Positions 16,334 to 25,954 of a DNA stretch of 39,790 bases are shown here, in pieces. The stretch's first letter is position 1. Each line of letters opens with the position of its first letter. Origin of the DNA: Aquirhabdus sp. (lineage in GTDB: Bacteria > Pseudomonadota > Gammaproteobacteria > Pseudomonadales > Moraxellaceae); the NCBI GenBank assembly GCA_030149815.1, contig JASLHI010000033.1, positions 1 to 39,790 on the forward strand, in the 5' to 3' direction. The notes below the pieces were generated by a model. The model searched no databases, was not told the origin of the DNA, and saw nothing but the letters and a program-made list of their open reading frames with translations. The translations under genes and the position numbers were made by a program.

Positions 16334-17479
16334 CTAAATATCAAAATTTGAACGTTCATTCTCATCAGCAGCAGTACCAGAAGATGCTGCAACGACACTG
16401 TTCCGGCCTAATGCTTTGGCCTGATACAACGCAGTATCCGCCAGCTCAATCAGTTTTTCCTCTGACTCATCTCCTTGTGGTTGCTCAGCAACTCCAATAC
16501 TCACTGTCAAAGATAAATCAACACCGCCAACACTCTTGATCGATAGACCTTCCAGCAAACTACGAAGACGCTCCGCTGCAACAACTGCATCCTGTAATCG
16601 CGCTTCAATCAGCAATACCGCAAACTCTTCACCGCCAATACGCGCTACAACATCGATTTCACGTGATGATTGTCGGCATAAATCAGCAATCGCACGGATT
16701 ACAAGATCACCAGTAGGATGTCCATGTGCATCATTGACTTGTTTAAAATGATCAATATCCAGCAGCATGAGGCAAACAGGATGCTTATAACGATGCCCAC
16801 GAATAATTTCTTGCTTGAGCCGCTGCATAAAATGCCGCCTGTTGCTCACACCTGTTAAATAATCCGTATAGGAAGCCTCTTTTAATGCAAGCTGTGACTC
16901 ATAACGTAAACGGTAGTTTTGGGCAGATAAATACAACATCACCATCATTGCCCCCCCAGCCGGCCACATCAGAATGATGTACTGAGGTTGCGAGAATTTT
17001 GGAGCAAAACCAAGTAAAGCAACAATCTGAGGAAAAACCGTAAAGAAAAAAGTACAAGCAAGGTTTGCCGACAACGAAAAACCTTGAAATAAAAATAACG
17101 GGAAAAATAAAATAAACACAAATAATGCAAGAATATAAATCATGCCATTATGAAGCTGGTTCATAATTTCTATAAAAAGTAATTGAGCCAACAAGCCTGA
17201 GACAAGGCAAAACAATTCTAATAAACGTCTGTTTTTAATATACTTAAATGCAAAAGAAACAATAATAAATAAGAAAAAACATGACCGTAATCCCATCGTG
17301 CTCTGCGCACCAATAGGATCAATGTAATAATCCCATATCCATGAAAAAGCACCTTGCAATGCCAATAAAAAGCAAATAATCGCACTTAAAGTACGATAAT
17401 GATCCATCTTTTTATTGAGAAAATCTTCTGGTTCTTTGAGAAACTCAAAAAATTTAGAACTACTTTTTATGGGTTTCAT
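16334..17479 (-). CDS. Membrane diguanylate cyclase (GGDEF)
   Basis: The 381-aa protein has about six hydrophobic helices between residues 30 and 195, then a GGDEF domain. The active site reads GGEEF (282-286). REID, with Arg 273 and Asp 276, lies five residues upstream: a canonical RxxD inhibitory site for c-di-GMP feedback. LTGVSNRRHFMQRL and LLDIDHFKQVNDAHGHPTGD are the usual GTP- and metal-binding motifs. It is expected to make c-di-GMP at the inner membrane. No sensor domain other than the helices is visible. The acetyltransferase gene starts at its stop codon, so translational coupling is plausible. Confidence 0.93.
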   Translation of the reverse strand: MKPIKSSSKFFEFLKEPEDFLNKKMDHYRTLSAIICFLLALQGAFSWIWDYYIDPIGAQSTMGLRSCFFLFIIVSFAFKYIKNRRLLELFCLVSGLLAQLLFIEIMNQLHNGMIYILALFVFILFFPLFLFQGFSLSANLACTFFFTVFPQIVALLGFAPKFSQPQYIILMWPAGGAMMVMLYLSAQNYRLRYESQLALKEASYTDYLTGVSNRRHFMQRLKQEIIRGHRYKHPVCLMLLDIDHFKQVNDAHGHPTGDLVIRAIADLCRQSSREIDVVARIGGEEFAVLLIEARLQDAVVAAERLRSLLEGLSIKSVGGVDLSLTVSIGVAEQPQGDESEEKLIELADTALYQAKALGRNSVVAASSGTAADENERSNFDI

Positions 17480-17575
17480 AGATTTTCTTAATCTAAAAAA
17501 TGCAGTTTAATATATCAAAATTTATCCACTTATTCTAAATGGTTCAGTCCAGCTTTGTATCCCATCTAGCTGAAG

Positions 17576-18184
17576 TTATTGATCCGTTACACTCAAACTC
17601 TTTACCCACACCAACTCACACGCACCGTCACCACTATCATTACGCGTCAGCGAACTACGCCATTTCCAATGTTTCGCTGGGATCGTTGCTTCAACTAAAT
17701 TACCAGTAATATGAACAACTTGCCCAACTCTGACACTCTTTAGTTCACTTTCAATTGATTTAGTTGATGGAATCATGTGCATATTTGCACTATGAGAAAC
17801 AATTTCCTCAGGAGGAATTGGCGCAGGAAGATCATATTGATAACGATAAAAACGACCACTCTGCGAAATATTGAGCGGTTTAATCACGGCTGAATCAGAC
17901 ATACGCCCCCAACCCATCGCAATATCAACTGGAACAAGATCTGAGCCAGCATCCCAATAATAACGCTCCGTAGACAGCACACGGGCATCAATCACAAAAT
18001 CTGCAAGTGGCTGGATTGTATATTCTTTGAAAGAGAAAGGAGAATCAGTAGTATCGGTCTGAATTGGATCATTAGCAACCAATACAAGGCCGTCTGGATG
18101 AGGAATGGCGCGATGCATAAAGCTCGTCAAAGCGCCATAAATAACAAGACAGATGACTAAAATCTTAAGCCAAGCATCTTTCAT
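17576..18184 (-). CDS. Conserved hypothetical membrane-anchored protein
   Basis: The 202-aa protein has one N-terminal hydrophobic helix (about 7-24) with no lipobox, so it is probably an inner-membrane-anchored periplasmic protein. Conserved-looking segments are DFVIDARVLSTERYYWDAGSDL, VDIAMGWGRMSD, ISQSGRFYRYQYD and a C-terminal NDSGDGACELVWVKSL. I recognise this pattern from uncharacterised proteins in gammaproteobacteria, but no function is assigned. It lies between the diguanylate cyclase and the KAS III-like gene on the same strand. Confidence 0.8.
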   Translation of the reverse strand: MKDAWLKILVICLVIYGALTSFMHRAIPHPDGLVLVANDPIQTDTTDSPFSFKEYTIQPLADFVIDARVLSTERYYWDAGSDLVPVDIAMGWGRMSDSAVIKPLNISQSGRFYRYQYDLPAPIPPEEIVSHSANMHMIPSTKSIESELKSVRVGQVVHITGNLVEATIPAKHWKWRSSLTRNDSGDGACELVWVKSLSVTDQ

Positions 18185-18232
18185 CCTAAGACATCCATGT
18201 CATCTGTATTTAGAAATTACCTAAAATAAAAA

Positions 18233-19378
18233 TCAAGCAACCTTCTTCACGATCACTGAACCAATTGAATAACCGGCGCCAAACGAGCAAATCACACCAA
18301 TATCACCCACTTTCAAATCCTGTGAATATCGATGGAATGCAATAATTGAACCCGCTGAACTGGTATTGGCAAACTCATCAAGGATAATTGGTGCAAGCTC
18401 TGGATTATATTCATAATCAGATGTGCCATCTGCCGAAGTTTCTTTGCCCAGAATCATTTTAAGAATGAATTTATTCATTGTGCCATTTGCCTGATGTAAC
18501 CAAAAACGGCTGAGTTGATGAACGTCTAAGCCATTGGCCGCCACATGATCAGTAATCATTTGTGCGACAACTGGAGACACTTCACGGAACACGCGACGAC
18601 CATCTTGGCGGAATAACTTATCTTGTTTACCAATACCTGACTCATCGCCACGATTGAGAAAGCCGAAGTTATTACGAATCGCATTAGAGAACTGAGTAAA
18701 CAGCTTCGTGCTGACGATTTCAAAGCCAGTTTTGCTATCAGTTTCCTCAACAATCACCGCAGTACACACATCACCAAAGATGAAATGGCTGTCGCGTGTA
18801 CTGAAATTATTGTGACCTGAGGTAATCTCTGGATTGACCATAAGAACACGCTTGGCTGAACCCGCTTTAATGGCATTAAACGCCTGTTCCAAACCGAAAG
18901 TTGCTGCGCTACAGGCGACATTCATATCGAAACCAAAACCATGCGTCATGCCCAGTGCACCTTGCACTTCAATTGCAACAGCAGGATATGGACGCTGCAT
19001 ATTCGAGCAAGCAACCAACACCATATCAATATCATCAGCGGTCAGATTTGCAGCTTTCAGCGCATCTTTTGCGGCGGCAACAGCAATTTCTGCTTGAATC
19101 GAAATTTCGTCATCGCTACGCTCAGGAATGATCGGTGCTAAACGCTTTGGATCAAGCAAACCGTCTTTATTCATGACATAGCGTGCTTTGATGCCTGATG
19201 CTTTTTCGATGAATATTGCTGAAGTACCCTGCTTGGCTTCAACTGTTCCCGCTTCAATTTCTGCTGCATGTTCGGCATTAAATTGTTCAACATGAGCATT
19301 CAAACTTGCCGCAAGCTCTTCATTACTAATTGAAAATGGCGGAATGTACAATCCTGTACCTGTAATGCGAATACTCAT
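18233..19378 (-). CDS. Beta-ketoacyl-ACP synthase III-type condensing enzyme
   Basis: The 381-aa protein has the thiolase fold with the KAS III Cys-His-Asn triad complete: C156 in NVACSAATFG, H295 in WLHQANGTMNKF and N338 in FANTSSAGS. It is longer than FabH (about 320 aa), with an insert around residues 40-75 and another near 312-330. This resembles the FabH2-type enzymes of Pseudomonas that condense medium-chain acyl-CoA with malonyl-ACP and thereby bypass initiation. That substrate assignment is inference. The start at 19378 has GAGG 9 bases upstream; an earlier in-frame start at 19420 is less likely. It lies 62 bases downstream of hrpA, on the same strand. Confidence 0.88.
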   Translation of the reverse strand: MSIRITGTGLYIPPFSISNEELAASLNAHVEQFNAEHAAEIEAGTVEAKQGTSAIFIEKASGIKARYVMNKDGLLDPKRLAPIIPERSDDEISIQAEIAVAAAKDALKAANLTADDIDMVLVACSNMQRPYPAVAIEVQGALGMTHGFGFDMNVACSAATFGLEQAFNAIKAGSAKRVLMVNPEITSGHNNFSTRDSHFIFGDVCTAVIVEETDSKTGFEIVSTKLFTQFSNAIRNNFGFLNRGDESGIGKQDKLFRQDGRRVFREVSPVVAQMITDHVAANGLDVHQLSRFWLHQANGTMNKFILKMILGKETSADGTSDYEYNPELAPIILDEFANTSSAGSIIAFHRYSQDLKVGDIGVICSFGAGYSIGSVIVKKVA

Positions 19379-19440
19379 AGCAGACCTCGTTAACGGCAAT
19401 TTTTTAAAAACTTTCAGCAAGAAATTGTTACATTATAAAA

Positions 19441-22400
19441 CTATCGCCTAGTTTCCACCGCTTGCCAGAGTTTGTCCAGTCTTGTTGGTGACACAGGCGT
19501 TCGCGTTTTCATCGGTTGAGCAAATAAAGAAATCCGTAACTCTTCTAATAACCAACGAAACTCGGCTAATGCAGGCTCGCTGTCACGATTTTTTAGGCGC
19601 AGCATAAATGGATCGATGACTTTGATACTGTCATTATCCTTACTTAAGCTATTTGGCAACCGTTCTAAACGGAGTTCTAATGCTTTGAGATAACGCGGAT
19701 ATTGTCGCCAATGCTCAGGGTCAATCCGATAAACAAAATCATTCAAATGCAAGGCATCGAGCTGATCTTCAATATCATCAATATTTCGCCCGAAAACATT
19801 CTGATTCAAAGTCAGCAATTGGCGACGTATCGCTTGCCACGACACAAAAATCTCAGTCAACTCTTTCAGCACTTGTTGCCCTGTAGACAAAAACTTTGGC
19901 TTATCTTGTGCAAGCATGACATCAAACTCAGCCTTATTCATTGGCAGTTTCTGAAAAGTTGCATCTAAAGTCGCACGAATCAATAAATTTTCTAAAGCGA
20001 CCTGATTACCCAATGGCGCAAAAGTTAGAATCAACGCTTTAGGCAATTGTTTCTTCAGTTGCTTAGCAAGCTCCGTTACTTGTAACGAAAATAAATGCAA
20101 AACACCCTGCCGATGCGCAGTACGTGCCGTTTTTTCATCAGTAAAAATCTGAATAGAAACAGTTTCCTCAAGGGAATTATTTTGATTTGAACCATTTTTA
20201 GCTGGAACAAGCGCTTGATACTGACTGACCTGTAAACCTGAAATCGTCCGCGCACTTTCAAAATGAAAACGCTCAGGGAAAGTCGTGATTGCGCTTGATT
20301 TATCTTGCTGCGTATTGCTTAACGGTGTCGTCGTTTGTGATTTGCATTTGACCAATAACTCAGCGACATCGCGCCCTTTAGCAATCACTTGTTTACGTTC
20401 ATTGACGACTTCAATCATCGGACGCAAATACAAAGGAATTGAGGTGAAATCAAAGCTGTCTGGTCGAATGTCGTGCATATTCAACACACGCACAATTTCA
20501 TTCGCAATGCTTGAGCCCGACAAAGGCTTCAAATCATCATAAATCCGTTCAGCTGTATCAGGAATCGGCACGAGTTTTCGGCGCTGATCTTTCGGTAATG
20601 ACTTCAACAACGCCTCAACCAGCTCAAACCGCCAGCCTTGAATTCCCCATGACAATGCATTGGCATCAAGTTGCGGTAAAGCTTGCACAGGAATAGTCAG
20701 AATCGCGCCATCATCATCACCAGCAGGATCAAAGACATAACGCGCTGGTAAAGTCAGCTTACCGACTTGAAGCTTCTCTGGAAAAGCATCCGTATCTGGC
20801 ACAGAATCAGCAAGAATGTCTGCTTCGGTCAAATAAAGAAACTTCGGTTTGCTCTTCTCAACTTCACTGCGCCAATCTTCAAAGGCACGGCGGCTCGCAA
20901 TCGTCTCAGGCACACGATTCTGGTAAAACGCATAGAGCGTTTCTTCATCTACCAATAAATCACGGCGGCGCAGCTTATCTTCAATCCTTTGCACATCGTC
21001 AAGCATCTGCACGTTGTGCTTTAAAAATGGCGGCGTAACACCGAGTTCAGCCGTCACCAAAGCATCACGCAAGAAAATTTCGTGTGATTCTTTTTGGTTA
21101 ATTTTTTCGTAATTAACCAATTGCCGCGCTTGAATAATCAAACCAAATAAAGAAATCTGCGCATAGGCATTCACCAAGCCAGGTTTCTTTGCCCAATGTG
21201 GCTCAAAATAATGATATTTGAGCAATCCACGCGCAGCAGAAATAATCCATTCAGGCTCAATCTTAGCCAGCGTCCGCATAAAAACTTGGCTGGTTTCGAC
21301 AATTTCAAACGACATGACCCAAGCGGCATTCGCACGGTTCAACGTACTTGATGGAAATATGCGCGTTTTCTGCTGGCGTACTGCCATATATTCGTTTTTC
21401 TGATCCGTCTTTTGCGCAACAAAAGACAATAATCCAGTCAATAATGCACGATGCAGATTTTCATAATTAGCTGGACGGACATAACCGTCTTCATCGGCAA
21501 CTGCTGCTTTTTCAATGTTACCTGTAACGTATTTATTAATTTTTTCATCGAAAATCTTGGTTTCATTAAACGAAAGTTTTAACTGTTCCGCCAATTCTAA
21601 TAACTGTTTGTGCGTTTGCTTCCATTCACGAATACGCAGCCAGCTTAAATAATGCTGTCTTGCAAAATTGCGGCGCTGGTTCTCTGTCATCTCGCCTTTT
21701 TGTTCAGCCAAAACTTTCCACAGCTTGGTATAAAACAAAAAATCTGAATCTTTTTCTTTAAACAACGCATGTTTTTGATCAGCTTGCGTTTGTTTGTCCG
21801 CAGGACGTTCGCGTGGATCTTGTACTGACAACGCACTGACAATAATGAGTGTGTCATGTAACACACCAAAATGCGAACCAGCCAAAATCATCCGAGACAA
21901 ACGTGGATCTATCGGCATTTTTGCCATTTGCTGACCAATTGGCGTGAGTTTTTTGTCGCCTTCAACCAAAGCGCCGAGTTCAACTAGTAGCTTCGTCCCA
22001 TCATTCACCAGACGATAATCAGGCGGTTCGATAAACTCAAACTCATCGAATGAGCCAAGTCCTAAATTTGCCATTTGCAGTAGCACAGAAGCAAGATTAG
22101 TACGGCGAATTTCTGGTTCGGTAAATTCTGGACGACCTAAAAAGTCCTCTTCGCTGTACAAACGGATACAAACACCCGCCGCGATACGACCACAACGCCC
22201 TTTTCGCTGATTTGCAGCCGCTTGACTAATGGCTTCAATCGGTAGACGTTGTACACGCGAACGATAGGAATAACGCGAAATCCGCGCAAAACCCGAGTCA
22301 ATCACATAATGAATATTTGGAACCGTCAGCGCAGTTTCCGCGACGTTGGTGGCAATGATGATGCGCCGACCTTTACCTGAAGGATTGAAAATCCGTTGCT

Positions 22401-23454
22401 GTTCAGCCAGTGCTAAACGCGCATAGAGTGGTAAAACTTCTGTATGCTTTGGACCGTAACGATTTAATGCTTCTTGTAGCTCTCGAATCTCAGCTTCGGT
22501 GCTGGCAAAAATCAGAATATCGGCCTTTTGAGGATGACCTTTATTGACGGCATCCTGATAACACTCTTCAACCGCCGCAACGACCGCACGGGGCAAATTT
22601 TCCTCAAAGTTATCAAACTCATCATCATCACTGCCACCCACAGGCAAGTCTGAAATTGGACGATAACGGACTTCGACTGGATAACTACGCCCTTCAACTG
22701 TAAACACAGGCGCATCGTTGAAATAACGACTAAAACGGTTCACATCCAACGTTGCAGAGGTAATAATGACTTTTAAATCAGGACGTTTCGGCAATATTTG
22801 CCGCACATACCCCAAGATAAAATCAATATTCAAACTACGCTCATGCGCCTCATCAATGATTAACGTATCGTATTTCGTCAGAAAGCGATCATGTGCCAGT
22901 TCAGCCAGCAAAATCCCGTCGGTCATTAAACGAATAAATACGTCGTTATCACCAGTTTCATTGAAGCGAACTTTAAAACCAACTGATTTGCCCAGCGGCT
23001 CACCTAACTCCTCGGCAATCCGCTGCGACACACTACGAGCAGCCAGACGCCGCGGCTGTGTATGACCAATTAAACCTGTCAAACCACGACCAGCAAGCAT
23101 TGCCAGCTTGGGTAATTGCGTGGTTTTGCCTGAACCTGTTTCACCTGCGACAATGATGACCTGATTTTTTTCAATCGCTTCGATCAAGATGTCAGCAGAT
23201 TGACTGACTGGTAATTCGGTGTTTAAAGTGATTTTTGGCAGACGAGCATAGCGTGCTGCAACTTCGGCGGTAGATTTTTCTAGTAATTGCGTATGACGTT
23301 CTAAATCTTTGCTTTTGCCACGCGCAAGCATCGACAAGCGATGGCGATCACGTGCCATCGGCATATTTTTAATTTCTATGGGAATGGATGTAATTGTTTC
23401 AACTTGAATTGGAAAATCAGCATCTTGCGATGCTTGGGGTGTTGCTTCTGACAT
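19441..23454 (-). CDS. hrpA: ATP-dependent RNA helicase HrpA (DEAH-box)
   Basis: The 1337-aa protein matches HrpA, a DEAH-box RNA helicase acting on mRNA and implicated in ribosome rescue. Motifs in order are the Walker A GETGSGKT (104-111), PRRLAA at 134-139, DEAH (201-204), SAT (233-235), and the Q.KGRCGR box (416-423). They are followed by the helicase-associated and OB regions. A long C-terminal region, as in full-length HrpA, accounts for the last 700 or so residues. Its ATG overlaps the stop of the QueD-type gene (TAATG), suggesting translational coupling. No disruption is seen and the length is normal. Confidence 0.95.
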   Translation of the reverse strand: MSEATPQASQDADFPIQVETITSIPIEIKNMPMARDRHRLSMLARGKSKDLERHTQLLEKSTAEVAARYARLPKITLNTELPVSQSADILIEAIEKNQVIIVAGETGSGKTTQLPKLAMLAGRGLTGLIGHTQPRRLAARSVSQRIAEELGEPLGKSVGFKVRFNETGDNDVFIRLMTDGILLAELAHDRFLTKYDTLIIDEAHERSLNIDFILGYVRQILPKRPDLKVIITSATLDVNRFSRYFNDAPVFTVEGRSYPVEVRYRPISDLPVGGSDDDEFDNFEENLPRAVVAAVEECYQDAVNKGHPQKADILIFASTEAEIRELQEALNRYGPKHTEVLPLYARLALAEQQRIFNPSGKGRRIIIATNVAETALTVPNIHYVIDSGFARISRYSYRSRVQRLPIEAISQAAANQRKGRCGRIAAGVCIRLYSEEDFLGRPEFTEPEIRRTNLASVLLQMANLGLGSFDEFEFIEPPDYRLVNDGTKLLVELGALVEGDKKLTPIGQQMAKMPIDPRLSRMILAGSHFGVLHDTLIIVSALSVQDPRERPADKQTQADQKHALFKEKDSDFLFYTKLWKVLAEQKGEMTENQRRNFARQHYLSWLRIREWKQTHKQLLELAEQLKLSFNETKIFDEKINKYVTGNIEKAAVADEDGYVRPANYENLHRALLTGLLSFVAQKTDQKNEYMAVRQQKTRIFPSSTLNRANAAWVMSFEIVETSQVFMRTLAKIEPEWIISAARGLLKYHYFEPHWAKKPGLVNAYAQISLFGLIIQARQLVNYEKINQKESHEIFLRDALVTAELGVTPPFLKHNVQMLDDVQRIEDKLRRRDLLVDEETLYAFYQNRVPETIASRRAFEDWRSEVEKSKPKFLYLTEADILADSVPDTDAFPEKLQVGKLTLPARYVFDPAGDDDGAILTIPVQALPQLDANALSWGIQGWRFELVEALLKSLPKDQRRKLVPIPDTAERIYDDLKPLSGSSIANEIVRVLNMHDIRPDSFDFTSIPLYLRPMIEVVNERKQVIAKGRDVAELLVKCKSQTTTPLSNTQQDKSSAITTFPERFHFESARTISGLQVSQYQALVPAKNGSNQNNSLEETVSIQIFTDEKTARTAHRQGVLHLFSLQVTELAKQLKKQLPKALILTFAPLGNQVALENLLIRATLDATFQKLPMNKAEFDVMLAQDKPKFLSTGQQVLKELTEIFVSWQAIRRQLLTLNQNVFGRNIDDIEDQLDALHLNDFVYRIDPEHWRQYPRYLKALELRLERLPNSLSKDNDSIKVIDPFMLRLKNRDSEPALAEFRWLLEELRISLFAQPMKTRTPVSPTRLDKLWQAVETRR

Positions 23455-24056
23455 TAAACATTTACCTTAACGCTGTGTTCTACTTGCGGATTTGCAAAGC
23501 CCACACCGCTTTTCATTTTTTCAAACATCTGTGGATCAGTCCATTCGATTTGAACTTGTTCGGAGAACACAAAATCCTCAAGTCTTAACACGCCCATTTG
23601 TTCATTTTCCACATCAGCGCGGAAACATTGCGCGTAACCTGTTTCAGTTTCATGAACGATGACTGAATGCACAATCACATCACCTTCCCCATTTTGGGTA
23701 ATGGTCTGACGTAAAATCGTATCGGCTAAAAAGAAAAAGAAACGCGAAAACTGTTCAGCCGAAGGTGAAACAGGTAAAGAAATCCAACGCGCACTATATT
23801 GCTTACATGCGTTAATATAACCAGCATCATCTTGATTCCAAAAACAAATTGCATGATCGAAGCTATCAATCAAATCCCGAATTTGACCTTTCAATAATCC
23901 AAAATCATAGATCATTTGTCCATGATCTAACCTATTCGCCTCTAAAATCAACTCGACTTTATAGCTGTGTCCATGAATCGAACGACGACAACGATCACTC
24001 GTACAATTACGCACGATATGGGCATTTTCAAACTTAAAGAGCTTGCGGATCAGCAT
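23454..24056 (-). CDS. 6-carboxytetrahydropterin/6-pyruvoyltetrahydropterin synthase-like protein
   Basis: The 200-aa protein has the QueD/PTPS fold. Zinc ligands are H13 (ENAH) and the HGH pair H28 and H30. Catalytic residues are a Cys near CTSDRC (C23), the DHA motif (D67, H68) and HETETGYA. Such enzymes make 6-carboxy-tetrahydropterin for queuosine or related pterins. The Cys-to-HGH spacing is one residue longer (CRRSIHGH) than in E. coli QueD (CxxxHGH), and the protein is about 80 residues longer. It may therefore be a divergent subgroup. It is followed at once by hrpA. I withhold the queD symbol because of the spacing and length. Confidence 0.82.
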   Translation of the reverse strand: MLIRKLFKFENAHIVRNCTSDRCRRSIHGHSYKVELILEANRLDHGQMIYDFGLLKGQIRDLIDSFDHAICFWNQDDAGYINACKQYSARWISLPVSPSAEQFSRFFFFLADTILRQTITQNGEGDVIVHSVIVHETETGYAQCFRADVENEQMGVLRLEDFVFSEQVQIEWTDPQMFEKMKSGVGFANPQVEHSVKVNV

Positions 24057-24123
24057 AATGGCATCGGCTTAGATTTTGGACTACAGAGTATAGATTATAC
24101 GTTGTTCTGACTATTGGTGAAAC

Positions 24124-24927
24124 TTAGGAAATGTTTGCTGATGCGTCATGCACGCAGACACCATGCTTACCTACGAAGTATGTATGTGTATCCGCTACTT
24201 CGAAGTTATATACTGTCATAGTCAACGGTCCTTCACCCTCACCCCACTGAATCGTATCGGGATCTCGCCAGTAACCTTGCTTGAAACCATAGAACGCTGC
24301 ACTATCGCGCTCATCCTCTGGTAATTGCTCTAGAAGAGTACTGTGCCAGGTCTCATCACGTACAAAGAGTGCATTGGATACCTGCGAGTACTCAAGCACT
24401 TCCTCAATGGGTGCACCTGTAGATAAATTAATCAAAACACCTGATTGACCACGTTCATCACCATAATCTGGGATAAAGCCAACTAAAGGATCTAGTGTCT
24501 GATAAACTGGCACAATCATTCTACGATCAAGTGCAGCACCGGAAAAAGTTACTCGAGTACCATCTTTTAAAATCAGCTTTTGATTGACCTCTATCTGATC
24601 GGCTCTGACCCAACCCCTATCCTCTACCCAGAATGGATGATTAGCTGTAACCAGTAAATAGTTTTCTTTATATCTCTCATCAAGCTCAATGATTTCTCTA
24701 TGTTTCATCCCCATATGTAAAGCTGGAGTCAAGCGTATAGCATAAACAAGTACATTTTCGGTCACAAAAGTACGTACGACTGGCTTATAAACCAATTCAC
24801 CATCGCCGCCCTTATATCTAGACAGTACCAAATCACCAACTTTAATATCTTGAATCGGCACTAACCCTTTATCCGTATGAACTAAAGTCCCCGCCACAAA
24901 TCCAGATTTTTTTTCTTTTTGAATCAT
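24124..24927 (-). CDS. Orphan Hint (intein-like, polymorphic-toxin type) domain protein
   Basis: The 267-aa protein is almost entirely a PT-HINT domain, the self-cleaving module normally placed before the toxin in polymorphic toxins. It has FVAGTLVHTDKGLVPIQDIKVGD at the start, TANHPFWVEDRGW (block B, T94 and H97), and a tail VYNFEVADTHTYFVGKHGVCVHD. Two catalytic positions are altered. The residue before FVAGT, Cys in active Hint domains, is Gly9 (GGA). The usual VHN is VHD (260-261). There is no toxin or extein on either side: seven residues precede the domain and six follow it. It lies 33 bases after gspK, in frame with it, with several stops between. It has no signal peptide. Probably inactive or repurposed. 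Confidence 0.82.
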   Translation of the reverse strand: MIQKEKKSGFVAGTLVHTDKGLVPIQDIKVGDLVLSRYKGGDGELVYKPVVRTFVTENVLVYAIRLTPALHMGMKHREIIELDERYKENYLLVTANHPFWVEDRGWVRADQIEVNQKLILKDGTRVTFSGAALDRRMIVPVYQTLDPLVGFIPDYGDERGQSGVLINLSTGAPIEEVLEYSQVSNALFVRDETWHSTLLEQLPEDERDSAAFYGFKQGYWRDPDTIQWGEGEGPLTMTVYNFEVADTHTYFVGKHGVCVHDASANIS

Positions 24928-24960
24928 ATCCCTTGATCTCTATTTTTAGATTTAAATCAA

Positions 24961-25950
24961 CTAAGAAGCAGCCACAGGCGCCACAACTTGAAATGGCGCT
25001 AAACTCCGCCGCCATACATACACTTTCTGCCCAACTCGATAAATATCGCTGGTGAGAAACCGATCACGTCCACTCAAGTTCACATCAATCTGTGATTGAA
25101 AATAACCACTTTTTACATCTAATAACGTCGCTAATGTAGACTGACTATTCGCTGGAACTTTAGAAAATACAGAATCCTGCCATAGCGCAGACACTTGAGT
25201 CATGCCATTTGCACTGGCATTGCGCTCAATGATCCACGCATTCACTGAAGCAGGCGTCAAACTATCATCTAACGCCTCCAAAATAGGTGCAGATGCAGTA
25301 TTGATATTGATCGGTGCAAATTGCGGCAAAGCAGAAACATAAGGTGCAAGAAGTTGATAACTCTTTTCATCAAAACCACGTACTTTACGCAGCTCCTCAA
25401 TCTGTTGAAATGGACGATTTGCCGCTTGATAAGGCGGAGTTTGACCGAGATAAAAACTATTTTTTGCCCCATCACTATCGACTGGAGAAGCTGATTCAGA
25501 TGTTTGCCAATCCAGAACCGCACTGGCTAGAGTCGACTGCAAACCTAATCGAGTCAGTAAACGCTTAAAATACGCCAAAGCCACGGCATCAGTCTGACCA
25601 TTGTGGTACAAATTATTAAGATTGAACTTTCCTGACTGGTCGATCAATTTTCCAGTAATCGCTCCATCTTCAACAGGATACGGCGGAATGGGTTTCGCCC
25701 AAATACTTCGTGCACTATCCACATTCGCATTGTCTTGCGCAGAGGCAATGAGCAGCGCACCGAACAAATTCTCGCCTGCAAGCGCATATTGTAACGACTG
25801 ATCTTGACGCAAAAGCACGCTCGTCTCACGCATCATTCGATCTTGACGAGTCAGCAACCCCACCGCCAATATCGTCGCCGTCACCACCATCAGTAAAATT
25901 GTCAACAGAGCGACACCCTGCTGATGTCGTAGCATATGTGGATGATGCAT
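24961..25950 (-). CDS. gspK: Type II secretion minor pseudopilin GspK
   Basis: The 329-aa protein is GspK, which caps the type II secretion pseudopilus. The prepilin peptidase site is QQG|VALLTILLMVV, followed by a hydrophobic helix. The residue at +5 is Thr rather than Glu, as is usual for GspK. The large globular domain includes GKFNLNNL and INTASAPIL, typical of GspK. The start at 25950 has GGAGG 8 bases upstream; a longer in-frame start at 26079 lies inside gspJ and is rejected. It forms a run with gspH, gspI and gspJ and is followed by the Hint gene. Confidence 0.92.
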   Translation of the reverse strand: MHHPHMLRHQQGVALLTILLMVVTATILAVGLLTRQDRMMRETSVLLRQDQSLQYALAGENLFGALLIASAQDNANVDSARSIWAKPIPPYPVEDGAITGKLIDQSGKFNLNNLYHNGQTDAVALAYFKRLLTRLGLQSTLASAVLDWQTSESASPVDSDGAKNSFYLGQTPPYQAANRPFQQIEELRKVRGFDEKSYQLLAPYVSALPQFAPININTASAPILEALDDSLTPASVNAWIIERNASANGMTQVSALWQDSVFSKVPANSQSTLATLLDVKSGYFQSQIDVNLSGRDRFLTSDIYRVGQKVYVWRRSLAPFQVVAPVAAS

Positions 25951-25954
25951 GCCT

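Noticed and set aside
24124..25950. Hint domain as an intein inside gspK or fused to it
   Set aside because: gspK is complete and ends at its normal stop. The Hint frame, although in phase with it, is separated by several stop codons and no C-terminal extein follows.
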